A DNA stretch of 47,458 nucleotides from Protostelium mycophagum. Lineage: Eukaryota; Evosea; Variosea; Protosteliida; Protosteliaceae. This document shows, in pieces, positions 1 through 9,900 of this stretch; position 1 is the stretch's first letter, and every line of letters starts with the position of its first letter. A program made the position numbers and the translations under genes. The notes under the pieces are model-generated. The model was not told the DNA's origin. It searched no databases and was given only the letters and a program-made list of their open reading frames with translations. The stretch covers positions 1-47,458 of the forward strand of contig KV921101.1 of NCBI GenBank assembly GCA_002081555.1. The letters are read 5' to 3'.

Positions 1-852
1 CCAGCCCACTCTCATCCAACAGAGAGAGCTTCCCGCCGAGAGACGCGAGGCTATCATCGAGAAGAGGTAAATTTAAATTTTGAATTTCATAATTGGCGGG
101 AAAAATTAATTTTGAACAGCGCTCCCATCGCCGAGAACTACGTCGCACCCTCCAGAGAGGTCGATGCCACTATGCGCACACAGGTCGTACACGCTCCCAT
201 AGTTAACGAAGTCATCAAGAAGACCATCATCGAGGAGATCCAGCCCGTTTTGGAGAGGGACGTTTACCAGAGCACCGTGATCCAAGAGACCAAGCCCATC
301 TACGAGAAGATCGTAGAGGCACCCCACGTATACAGAGAGGTCGTCACTGTTCAAGACAGAGGAATCGTCGGTGGTGATTTGACCGCTCTGGAGGCACAAG
401 GATTCAACTTGGGGTCTGCTGGTCGTAGACTTAGCCAGGGATACGTTGCTGCCCCCCTCGCAACTGCCCCCCTTGCCACCGCCCCCCTCATGACCCAGGG
501 TGTACACCACAACCCCTTGGACAGAAACCACGACGGACGTGTCGACATGAACGACCTCACCGGACGCCCCGCTTTGAACCAAGGACTTCCTCTTAACCAA
601 GGACTCCCTCTTAACCAGGGACTCCCTCTTAACCAGGGACTCCCTCTTAACCAGGGACTTCCTCTTAGCCAGGGACTTGCTCAGCCCGAGATGTTGTTGA
701 CTAACAGAGGACTTCAGCCCGGTATGTTGGCTCAGACCCAGGGTGTACACCACAACCCCTTGGACAGAAACCACGACGGAAAGGTCAACTTGAAGGATCT
801 CACTGGAAAGCCAGCTGCCACTTCCGCCAACAGACCCATCAACACCCTCTAA
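1..852 (+). CDS. Repeat protein with two EF-hand/dockerin-like loops (5' partial)
   Basis: The 3' part of a gene whose start lies left of the window. Exon 1 runs to 66, an intron covers 67-119 (GT...CAG), and the second exon opens in phase and stops with TAA at 850-852. I do not recognise a named family. The N-terminal half is charged and rich in Ile, Val and Glu (IQPVLERD, IQETKPIYEK), loosely like fungal stress-associated TKPIHE proteins. The C-terminal half carries two nearly identical 12-residue calcium loops, DRNHDGRVDMND and DRNHDGKVNLKD, with Asp1, Asn3, Asp5, Gly6 and Asp12 in EF-hand/dockerin positions. Between them lie five NQGLPL repeats and one degenerate copy. Codons strongly favour C-ending forms, suggesting high expression. 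Calcium binding is inferred from the loops. No membrane segment is visible in the part present. Confidence 0.72.
   Translation, partial: PAHSHPTERASRRETRGYHREEVNLNFEFHNWREKLILNSAPIAENYVAPSREVDATMRTQVVHAPIVNEVIKKTIIEEIQPVLERDVYQSTVIQETKPIYEKIVEAPHVYREVVTVQDRGIVGGDLTALEAQGFNLGSAGRRLSQGYVAAPLATAPLATAPLMTQGVHHNPLDRNHDGRVDMNDLTGRPALNQGLPLNQGLPLNQGLPLNQGLPLNQGLPLSQGLAQPEMLLTNRGLQPGMLAQTQGVHHNPLDRNHDGKVNLKDLTGKPAATSANRPINTL
493..537 (+). repeat. 45-nt direct repeat, copy 1 (calcium-loop module)
   Basis: These 45 nt recur without a mismatch at 736-780, 243 nt downstream in the same exon. They encode the segment TQGVHHNPLDRNHDG that opens each calcium loop. The DNA-level identity points to recent duplication or gene conversion, helped by strong codon bias. 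Confidence 0.9.
577..684 (+). repeat. 18-nt coding tandem repeat (NQGLPL)n
   Basis: Six 18-nt units lie head to tail in frame. The first five encode NQGLPL (577-594, 595-612, 613-630, 631-648, 649-666). The sixth, 667-684, is degenerate and reads SQGLAQ. Third-position differences between units are few, so copy number may vary between strains. Confidence 0.93.
736..780 (+). repeat. 45-nt direct repeat, copy 2 (calcium-loop module)
   Basis: Identical to 493-537 at every base. After the shared block the loops diverge: copy 1 continues as R-V-D-M-N-D, copy 2 as K-V-N-L-K-D. Confidence 0.9.
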
Positions 853-969
853 ATTATAAAACTGTTCGGATTTACATGTTATTATCTCTGATAATAATAA
901 TTTTAAATTTTCAATTTCCATGACAGCAAAGGGAATTTAATTTAAAAAATAAAATAAAACGCTCTGCAC

Positions 970-3003
970 TTATAAAAATTTGGTGATTCTGTCAGAGAGC
1001 CATTCAAACTCCTTCAAAAAAGAATCGTGGCCGTATATCGACCCATTCTCTGCATAATCACTCTCCACACCTTTTCATCATCAGTGATTAAACAAATCAG
1101 AAGATTCTTCACCATTTGATTGCAATACTCTGTGCAATCGCTGCAATTCTGTTGGTGGTATCAATGCGTCATGCGTGAAACCCATCAGCAGAGTGGAAGA
1201 TTTTATTCTTGAGACACCTTCCTCGTAACTGGCGTAACCTCTTCCCAAGTCCTGCAAGTCCGCACATCTGTAAAGATTCAATGAAATTCGAATGTGTCTG
1301 TGACGTCACCTGGATAGGGTGAGGTAGCAATTGGCGTCGTATTGTGTGTTGAATTTTTTGGCCTGAGCGTCCAAATAATTCTCCACATCAAAGAAGCATT
1401 TTCCATTCTGGATTTGCTCAGAACGCTTCATCTACAATCAAATTTCAAACCTGGTCCTCTGCTTGCCATTTAAATCTTTGATCGAACTCTGTCCTTGAGC
1501 GATAACAAATTGTGCCCAATGCTCTCGCCACAGACAATCCCTGAAAGATAGTAAGATTCGTCTACAACTCTGTAGATGTACTTGTAGAGGCAGTCTATCT
1601 GGTGTATAATTCCCGTTATTGAAGTTGGGATCACTTGTGATCGCTAATTTCTGTACAAATCGAAGAGCAATTGTAGTCGGGCTGGATTGAGCTGTGAAAA
1701 TAAATACAATTATTATATCGCGTATTATCTCCCTCTTGCATCGAGCTTCAAATCGGGAGAGAAGTTCGTCTTAATGGCAGAGCCATAATAAAATATAAAA
1801 TGGTGTGTACAATACCTGTAGTGCAAATCGCCACAACTTTCTCCACCATTTCTGGGAATTCAGCCGCAAGAGCCAGAGCTTGCTGTCTTTTTCAGAAAGA
1901 TGGTGGAGATTTCGCAGATATTCCAGAGATTCGAGAAATTTCACAGAGATCTCACAGATCTGTTCACCTACCATTCCGCCCAGACTGGCACCGATTACGG
2001 CTCTGACTTTCTTCACATCTAACCGATCCAGCAATCTCTTGTGTATCCTCACCTGAAATCTCTCAGAGATTTCAACACCAGTATCTACAACTACCTGGTC
2101 CACTGGAGTGATCATGGGAAAATCTGGGCCGTAAGGTTTGTTTGTGTCAGGATTTATACATTTTGGATTTGTAGTGGCTGAATGAATTCGTCAGTAATCA
2201 TTTATATTTGTAATTTTAAAATACAATTATATTTTATGATGTTCCAAAAAATTAATGGATTAAATTATATTTCTGCAGTCTGACGGTAATCCGATACGCG
2301 CAAGACAAGAATTGAAATTTCGCCAACAGCAAGACCAAATAAAAATTCGAAATTTCTGCCCAAAAAATCCAAAACTGTTGGTTTTAAAATGAAAAATATC
2401 CTGTATAAATAATTCCCACCGAAAGGAGCGCCTAAAATATCTGGGCAGATGATCCTGTATTTCTCTGTGTCTAAACAAAGTCCTTCCCCAATCATTTCTG
2501 TTTGAAATGAGCGATTGTGAATAATGTCTTCACACCCCACCTTGCCACCAACCTGGAGTGGAGTCGTTCTCTGTAGAATGTGCATGACAGCCCATGGAAA
2601 AGGATGGACACAGTAAAACGACTGGTCCTTTTGGATTACCCCACTCTTTCCATGATACGTCAATTGTCTTTAAATCTGCTCCCAGCTGACAAGGTCAATG
2701 ATCATCTCAAAACATACAAACCTCTGTCTTATATGGATCTGATAAGGTGAGGTGATTGATGTCTGACGAAGCAGAAGAAAGCAGAGATTGAATCGAGAAT
2801 TTCCTATTTGATGATTTTGTGGTGTAAGTCCTCTGAATAGGTGATCTTCTCATCTCTGGTATGTTTGGTGTAATCATGATCCTCCCAAAGTTTGCTGAAC
2901 ATTGACTGTCAAACCCACTCTTTATACGTCCAGAGCCTTTTTGCCGCCGCATAGGTGCAGATCGGAAAGCGATCGACCTGGCACATTTTGTCGTGGCAAA
3001 CAT
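970..3003 (-). CDS. MetX-family serine/homoserine O-acetyltransferase, probably mitochondrial
   Basis: An alpha/beta-hydrolase acetyltransferase that moves acetyl from acetyl-CoA to serine or homoserine, feeding cysteine or methionine synthesis. Eleven exons (2722-3003, 2541-2685, 2420-2497, 2095-2177, 1972-2052, 1816-1882, 1582-1691, 1451-1540, 1310-1407, 1113-1267, 970-1070) give 429 residues in one frame. Family landmarks in order are LLCPSFS, GWWQEMIGEG, YRIICPDILGAPF, NPDTNKPYGPDFP, the nucleophile motif GASLGGMQ, YRSRTEFDQRF, LGRGYASYEEGVSRIKS, the acid in MGFTHDALIPP and the base in YGHDSFLKE. The PSFS start and the YRS...FDQRF region resemble fungal mitochondrial serine O-acetyltransferase more than bacterial MetX, so the acceptor is uncertain. 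An N-terminal Arg/Ser-rich stretch of about 90 residues looks like a mitochondrial presequence. DPH5 lies 112 nt upstream on the same strand. One intron is 36 nt, another 242 nt. Confidence 0.9.
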
Positions 3004-3115
3004 CCCTGTGAATGATGCCTTGAAGTAAATCGAAACGTCTTGATGCTTGCGTATGGTGATGGCGTCATCGGAAGATTTGGCAGTATCTACAACGATAATT
3101 TCTCCGAACAAACAT

Positions 3116-4177
3116 TTATTTTGAGTGCTTGAAATGGTCATAACATTCCTGCTCGATGAAGTGCATCTCGCCAGGGATGATGAAGCAGTGAAGAGGTCCG
3201 CCGAAATCGACTTCTAAAAGCTCTTTCAAACTGCCAGATGCGATGAGTTGATCGTCGTGGCCAAGGCGAGCCAGACCAATAGAAGGTGTGTCTCCGTTGT
3301 ACACTGAATATAATCAAATTTGGATCAGAAAGATCACAGATTTTCCAATCTTTATGATCAGCATGAGATGACATGGCACTCACCATTCTCGCCTCTCTTC
3401 TCTTCTACTTCCAATAATTGTTCTATACACTTGTTGATCGTCATAAATCTTGGTGGCTCGTAGATGATCTTTCCTCTACTAACATCAACAGAATGTCAGA
3501 CAAGAATAAAACTCACTTCATCATGTTTTGAAGGGAGACCTCCTTAACTTTAATGTCTGAACTCCATCAATCACAACTCTCAAAGATGAGATGTACATAC
3601 CCAACAGACATAATGTGTGTTGTCCATGGCTCTTATTCAATTTGATCTTATCGTAAAAACTGTCTGGCCGCCATGATTCCTCGAAGAAGCAAATGGAGAC
3701 GGCGGGTCCAAAGTTGTACAATTGAAGCCCACAACGACCGATGGCGTTCATAACAGAAGCATTGTGTACTACTTGTACCTCAATATTTCTTTCCTTTGCT
3801 CTCAAATACAAATCCATGTGTGTTGTGGCACTGTCTTTCTTTAGATGATATGGATTGATAATAATGATAACCCACCCAAATGGATCACCAACAACAAGGA
3901 AAGCGACTCTTTCTTCTTTGGCAGGATTCAAAATGGCATTGCATCCGGATTCGACCAATTCTCTATCAGCGACAACCACCTCTTTACCATAAAACTTCTC
4001 CTATTGATTGTCAAATGTATGAATAAAAGCAGAACGACTTACCAATCTCTCCTTTCCAACTCCCAAGATGGATGTATATGCTTCTAAGAAGATTTTGCTG
4101 CAACTGTCTATCGCCTCCTTTCCCTTGATGGTGACATCCTTCTCATCTCCTAAACCAAGTCCGATGATGAACAACAT
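3116..4177 (-). CDS. DPH5: Diphthine methyl ester synthase
   Basis: An S-adenosylmethionine-dependent methyltransferase of diphthamide synthesis, which methylates the modified histidine intermediate on translation factor eEF2 in the cytosol. Six exons (4043-4177, 3876-4000, 3601-3830, 3517-3556, 3384-3475, 3116-3303) give 269 residues, close to the family's usual 280 or so. The start [16 protein letters not shown] is the standard tetrapyrrole-methylase-fold N-terminus. Further landmarks are [75 protein letters not shown] and [13 protein letters not shown]. The GDPFG/ATTH junction is split by a 45-nt intron that stays open in frame, so an unspliced reading adds 15 spurious residues. The gene is followed by the acetyltransferase on the same strand. 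Confidence 0.97.
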
Positions 4178-4378
4178 GTTGTGTTTTCTGAAAATGAGAT
4201 GAGGAGTAAGAAAGCCTCGTTGTAATTCGATTTAAAATCAAACAAAATCCCCTAATTTTAAGACATTGATCCAAAGCTGCCTTGTCGCTGAACAGATTAC
4301 TTGGATTACTTGAACAATATTCATCTCAAATACGATATATGTATGAAATGGTACGCGTTGGGTGCTCGAGTTCTATTC

Positions 4379-5445
4379 CTAATAGTCGTATTTAATTTGG
4401 CTGTGCTTCAGACGCTGCTGAGTTCCCTCGTATGCCTCAAGATCGTCATTGATCTGCTTGGCATCCTTGGCCAATTCATTGTCGTGCTGGATGGCCATCT
4501 GGTGCTGGTGATCGACTCTCTCGTGGAGTGATTTCAGATCACTCTGCTCGATCTACAACAAGATCAGAACGAATGGACAGACGATTGAATAATCCGTCTG
4601 CTGCACTCACCTTTCTTACAAACTTGGCGGGGTTTCCTGCCCAGTACTGAGAAGTTTAGATGTGTAGAAATAAAAATGTGCTGAATGATCAATACCTCTC
4701 CGCTAGGAACAGTGCTGCCGGCTGGGATGACAGAAGAAGGACCAACAACAGAGGAAGTACCGATGGTGGCACCTTCCATAACGACGGCGTTAGCTTCCAC
4801 AATGGAATCAGATTCTAATGTGCAGCTGTGAAGGACGGCACCATCACCTGAAAAAAGGAAAAGTCAGGCGATATGAGAGATCGAAAGAATAATAAGGCTT
4901 ACCAACGATGACTCCGTCTCCGATCTTGGTCTCTCCAGCACCACTGCGGATGACGGCACGCTCTCCAATGGTTGACAAGTTTCCAACAGTAATGGGGTGG
5001 AGGTCACCTTCACAATCATCAGATTGGACTGATGTATTTCTTTTCCTCCACACCTCTAACAACGGCACCATACCAAACGCTTGTGTGAGTTCCTACATTT
5101 ACTTGTCCAATGAGAGAGGCACTGGGGGCGACCCAAGTACCTTGTTTCACTGAGGGAGTCTTACCATGGAAGGTCATGATACGTCTGTGACGATTCACTG
5201 CAGATATCAGGAAACCGTAATGGCCGATAATATTGGATTTAGACATATGGATACTCACGCTGGTCCTTGCTGGCAAAATTATCCATCATCTGAAGACCGA
5301 CTTGGTCAATAGCCAGACCTGTCTCTCTCATTGCTTCTCCAAAATAGGCAAGATAAGGCTTTGTTCCACGAGGAGCAGGGGGTCTGGGTTGACGATTTCC
5401 TCGCAGGACATCTTTAAATCTCACGAATGCCTGGTTCAGAGCCAT
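4379..5445 (-). CDS. Gamma-carbonic anhydrase-like protein (mitochondrial complex I type)
   Basis: A left-handed beta-helix protein of the gamma-carbonic anhydrase family, which in plants, algae and amoebae forms a domain on the membrane arm of mitochondrial complex I. Six exons (5259-5445, 5054-5197, 4903-5007, 4696-4847, 4611-4646, 4379-4552) give 265 residues. Landmarks are GTWVAPSASLIGQVNVG, SVWYGAVVRGDLHPITVG, a series of hexapeptide turns, VPSGEYWAGNPAKFVRK and a helical tail. Of the three metal-ligand histidines of active enzymes only one seems to remain (AVLHSC). The position before it reads GDGAVLH rather than GHSAVLH, and the first site reads IRSG. It is therefore probably a catalytically silent gamma-CAL-like subunit. 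The residue comparison is from memory. A divergent carrier gene starts 88 bp upstream. Confidence 0.88.
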
Positions 5446-5532
5446 TTTGTTGCTAATGATGTCCTGAGATCTCTTCTCTTTGTGCGGTTGTAGTGCCTAA
5501 AAACCTTTTTCACACATTTTTTCCGACACGCC
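5446..5532. promoter_or_regulatory. Bidirectional intergenic promoter interval
   Basis: Only 87 bp separate the start codons of the divergent gamma-carbonic anhydrase (minus) and mitochondrial carrier (plus) genes. Both 5' UTRs and both core promoters must fit here or overlap coding sequence. No clear TATA box is seen. Confidence 0.45.
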
Positions 5533-6851
5533 ATGTCTCGAACTGAGAGCGCCTCTAAAGTGCGGATTCCTCAAGGTAACCATATCAGATCTTCACCTAA
5601 CTCATTCTAACAAAGACGATGATTCAGCGTGGGCGAAAGACATCATAGCGGGCGCGGGACGTGGTGTAGCTCAGGTCGCTGTTGGCCACCCATTAGACAC
5701 CATCAAAGTTAGTTGATCTGATTCATGTGAAGCTGATGATTGACACACGAAGGTGAGATTGCAGACACAACTTCATGAACACAAATTCAATGGTCTGTGG
5801 GATTGTTTAAAGACGACGGTTGAGAAAGAAGGGGTTCGCTTGATCGCATTCTACACACCGATTGAACTTGTTTCAGTTTTCCGGTTTGTACAAAGGTGCA
5901 CAGAGTCCTCTATATATGGCAACTTTCTACAGTGCGGTTTTATTCTTTGCTTATGGACAAGCAAAAAAGCTCTTTCACGATCCTTCACACGATGAACCAA
6001 ATAATCCACATTATCCCATCAAAGAGATGCTGCTCATCGGTGAGCGTCGATGATGTCGACATATTAGAATTAGGAATGATGTGAACAGGTTCTGCTAGTG
6101 GTATTTGTTCAGCTACAGTAGAGTCCCCAATGGATTTGGTGGGATTTACAATCTAGCCACCACTTTAAATCTGCTAAAATGCATATCTCTGAGTTTTAAT
6201 ATGAAAAAGGTGAAGAGCAAAATGCAAGTGCAGTTCAACAATCACATGAAGGAATACAGCTCTTCTGTTGACTGCGCCAAAAAAATCTTTAAAGAATACG
6301 GTGAGATTAACTGATTCTTCATTTCACTTCTTTCATTCAAAAAGTAATTGTTATGAGACATCCATCAATATTTAAAAATGCCAGACACAAAATTAGATGT
6401 CTAAATAATGATCATGCAGGATGGAGAGCATTTTTTCAGGGCTGGTCTGCTTCTATTTGCAGAAACGCACCAGGAACTGTTGCATATTTTTATACATACG
6501 AATCAATGCGTCATCACTTGCCTCAGAACCCCACAGGTCCCTCTAAAACAGGGTGAGTTGATATAATTCTATCTCTCTGATACATTTAGTATCATTTTGG
6601 CGGGAGGCATCAGCGGGATCGTATTTTGGACAGTCATCTTTCCCTTCGACGTCGTGAAGTCACGCATGCAAACAGATCATTTAGATGCAAAAAAGAGAGT
6701 GTATAAGACTGTCTGGGGTTCTCTGAAGACTATCGTGTCAAGAGAGGGCTATCGTGCTCTATATTCAGGGTTTACTCCTTGCTTGATCAGAGCCTTTCCG
6801 ACGAATGCAGCGAGTTTTCTGGCGTACGAAGCAGTCCGAGGTCGTTTGTGA
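5533..6851 (+). CDS. Mitochondrial carrier (SLC25) family protein
   Basis: An inner-membrane metabolite exchanger with three tandem carrier repeats. Eight exons (5533-5575, 5616-5707, 5753-5833, 5877-6039, 6089-6138, 6210-6300, 6420-6552, 6590-6851) give 304 residues, the usual length. The three signature motifs are HPLDTIKVRLQT, SPMDLVKSKMQV and FPFDVVKSRMQT, each ending the first helix of a repeat. GLYKGAQSPL, FFQGWSASICRNAPG and LYSGFTPCLIRAFPTNA follow in the loops. The arrangement resembles the carnitine/acylcarnitine and basic amino acid branch (SLC25A20/29/45/47/48), but the substrate cannot be assigned by eye. The start ATG is the first after the divergent neighbour. Introns are 37-119 nt long. 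No fault is seen in the reading frame. Confidence 0.93.
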
Positions 6852-6929
6852 TGGCATCTTCGTCGTTAAGGTTCTATAAATGGAAAATGTGATCTCTTTC
6901 CGGAAAGTATTCTCGGTGATTCCACATCA

Positions 6930-9900
6930 ATGGCGCGAGCCTGGTTCCTCTTTGTACTTTGTTTCTTTGCTTGTATTGAGGGACAAGATCTGACGATTAC
7001 ATCTTGTGTCCTCTCTCCGGGGAATGCCGATTCCTTCATCTTCGGCTCTGGTATCACCTCTTTATCGGGACCCGTCTCGGTGGACGGAGTGTTCTGTGCC
7101 TACAGCACAGAGCTAAAGAAGAGAACCGATTCACTCACCATAGATTGTTCTGGTGGTGAAATCAATTCTGTAATGCCGGTCTTGACATACGGCAGCTCTT
7201 CAATCAACTGCACATGGAAGGGTGGGTGGACGACGTTCATAGACCAACACTGACGAGGACACAGCGCCTTCCTTTGCGAACCCACCTCTACTTCAATATA
7301 CGCAGAATTCACAGACGTTAGTATTCAAATCGTGGGACCTGATAAATAACCTCGGATCTTACAGCATCTTGATCAACGGAAATAATTGTAGTAATTATGC
7401 TCTCAATTATGGAGGGAACTCTGGCATCATCAGCACACTATCCTGTGACATCTCAGTAATAACCAAAGGCCCGTTCATGTTCCATATGGCCACTGTCCAG
7501 ACCACTGGCATTTTAAATTATGGTGAGTTAAATATCACTATTTTCTGGTTTGCACCATGATGTTTCTATTTTCTCAAAATTCATAGCTCCCGTCGTAATC
7601 TCAAATGTTTCCATTGTACCAACTTCAGGAGGTCTATTCATCATCCATGGGTCCAACCTGGGAGATGAGAGCATCAGCGTACAGATCGGCATCACAAATG
7701 ACTTCCGCAGCGATTTTCGATTTTCTGCAGCTGCAAACGCTTCAGAACACCAACCTTCTTTGGGCGCCTGCATCAATTCTTGTTATGTCAATAGAGGCAA
7801 TCCAACTTGTTACACCGACAGCAGATGGAGTCGAACCCTGACTCACGACCAGCTCATCACCCCGAACATGACGGGGGACGTTTGTTACGCCTTTTGCAAG
7901 GGATCTCAATATTTTGGCACGGAATCCGCCCAGGAATGTTACTGTGGAGACGTGTTGACGGGTGGGACGATGCAAGCTTCTCCCAACTGCAACCAGCCGT
8001 GTTCAGGAGACCCAACACAATTGTGTGGAGGATCCGGTTACATCTCGGTTTATTCCTCCTCCCAAAGTGAGCCTATTTTTAGTTTTTTTATTGACTGCAA
8101 TCAGCGTGTCAAGCGGTGCAATATTATGCAGACGACGGAACGTGCAAGAGATATTATGGCTCCCCCTCCCCAACTCCGGGTCCTGGTTATTATGCTTATC
8201 GACTCACTGATCAGAGGCTGAGTTGTTCATCTCTATCTTTTTATGCATCGAGAGACACGATCACTTGTAAAATGCCCGCCGGATCAGGTTTGTCTTAATG
8301 GGTTGATTGAGATATTGACGAGAATAGAATACGGATCGACTCTAGTTCTGTATTCTGCTGATGGGCAATATCCAAATTTTTTCGTAACCACGATTTTCAC
8401 ATACACCGGTAAGTTCTTTCGAAAACATATTGAAAAATCTGATCAGAAACAGCACCGAGTATCTCTTCTGCCACCTTGTACATATCCGCTAGCATGAACG
8501 TGTCTTTGCGAATCACCGGTTCAGATCTCGGAGATGGTCAGAACGTGAGTACAGAAAAGATTGAATGTATATGGATGACGTAATCCAGTGTGTCGTCGAT
8601 TTTGGTGGAGGGCATCAGTGTGTGCCTACACCTGGTCCTAGATATCCCTATGATTTCCCAACAATTCTGTTAGATTGTGGGGCATTTATTCCACCGAATG
8701 GGATATTAGTCACTGTGGGTGTAAACGCCTCACCCAATAACATACTGAGCTATACAAGTGATTCATTGAGATTCTTTATTTCCTATAAAGAAGTGCATAA
8801 AATCCAATCTTGATATTCTTTACAAGAGGCGGAGAAGATTCGTTGCAAATGCTGATTTATTATAGTTGCTCCTCGAGTCGATGCCGTTTTCTACGATCCA
8901 ATCACAAATGCACTGACCATCTCGGGAGCTTATTTCCCCTCAACGCTTTCTTTCAATCAAATCATGATGGACGATACGATCTGCACTTTGACATCATCTA
9001 ACACTACTTCTATCGTATGCATCACTCCAACCACCTCTCAATCTACCAGTGTTAATGTTTTTGGTGTAACCATGACGATATCCAGAGCGAGTATGATATC
9101 ATGAAGGTTGCCACATTTTCTGATAATTACAGCCGAGATTTATAGCACATCAAGCATCGATCTCAGTGGAGGAAATGTGGTCTTTTTTGGAAAATTCATT
9201 CCGGGCACAAATATTTATAATGTCACCATTAACAGCTTGACATGTACCAACGTTTCAACCAATACTAGTTACTTGACGTGTATGATACCTGAGTTATATT
9301 TTTATCCGCTGTACAACATCTTTTACCAAGGAGTCTCCGTCGTGACTGGCAATATCCCGATCCTCAGTAGGTCAATTTTTATTAATCCTTCTGATCCTCC
9401 AAGATCCCACCATTCTCTCCATCACCAGCCCACCTACCACTGGAGGTCAAGTCCAAATACAAGGGACCTCTTTCGGTTTGAGGAATTCTGACATCACTGT
9501 GCGCATCGGTGACATATTTGATGATGGCACTTCTCCTTCATCTTCACTCTTGTGGTCCCCCGTGCCCATCTTGAGCATATACACTGAACAGCAATGCGCA
9601 GCTCAGATTGTCGCCCTAGGAGACTATGTAGGATGTTATGACATCACGAAGGATTTCCCCGCGACATCTTACAATGTCGTACTTGCCAACAACGGCCTGG
9701 GATTATGTGTCTATACTTGTAATTCAATGCACTACACCTTGGCAGCGATGAAAGGAGAGACTTGCTATTGTGACAATGTCTACCGCAGTTACAACTTGGT
9801 CAACGACGGTAATTGTACAGTCGCATGTCCCAACGAAAGCGACCTCTGTGGCGGATCGAGCCAAACTTCATTGTATAAGATTAGATACGGTAACCGCATC

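Noticed and set aside
106-921. 271-codon open frame on the minus strand opposite the repeat protein
   Set aside because: It mirrors the plus-strand coding exon. The plus frame has calcium loops, a matching splice site and a sensible stop. The minus frame only turns the NQGLPL repeat into a Lys/Arg/Ser repeat.
2498-2540. Apparent frameshift in the acetyltransferase after GWWQ
   Set aside because: A 43-nt GT-AG intron removes it and restores GWWQEMIGEGLCLDT, as expected for the family.
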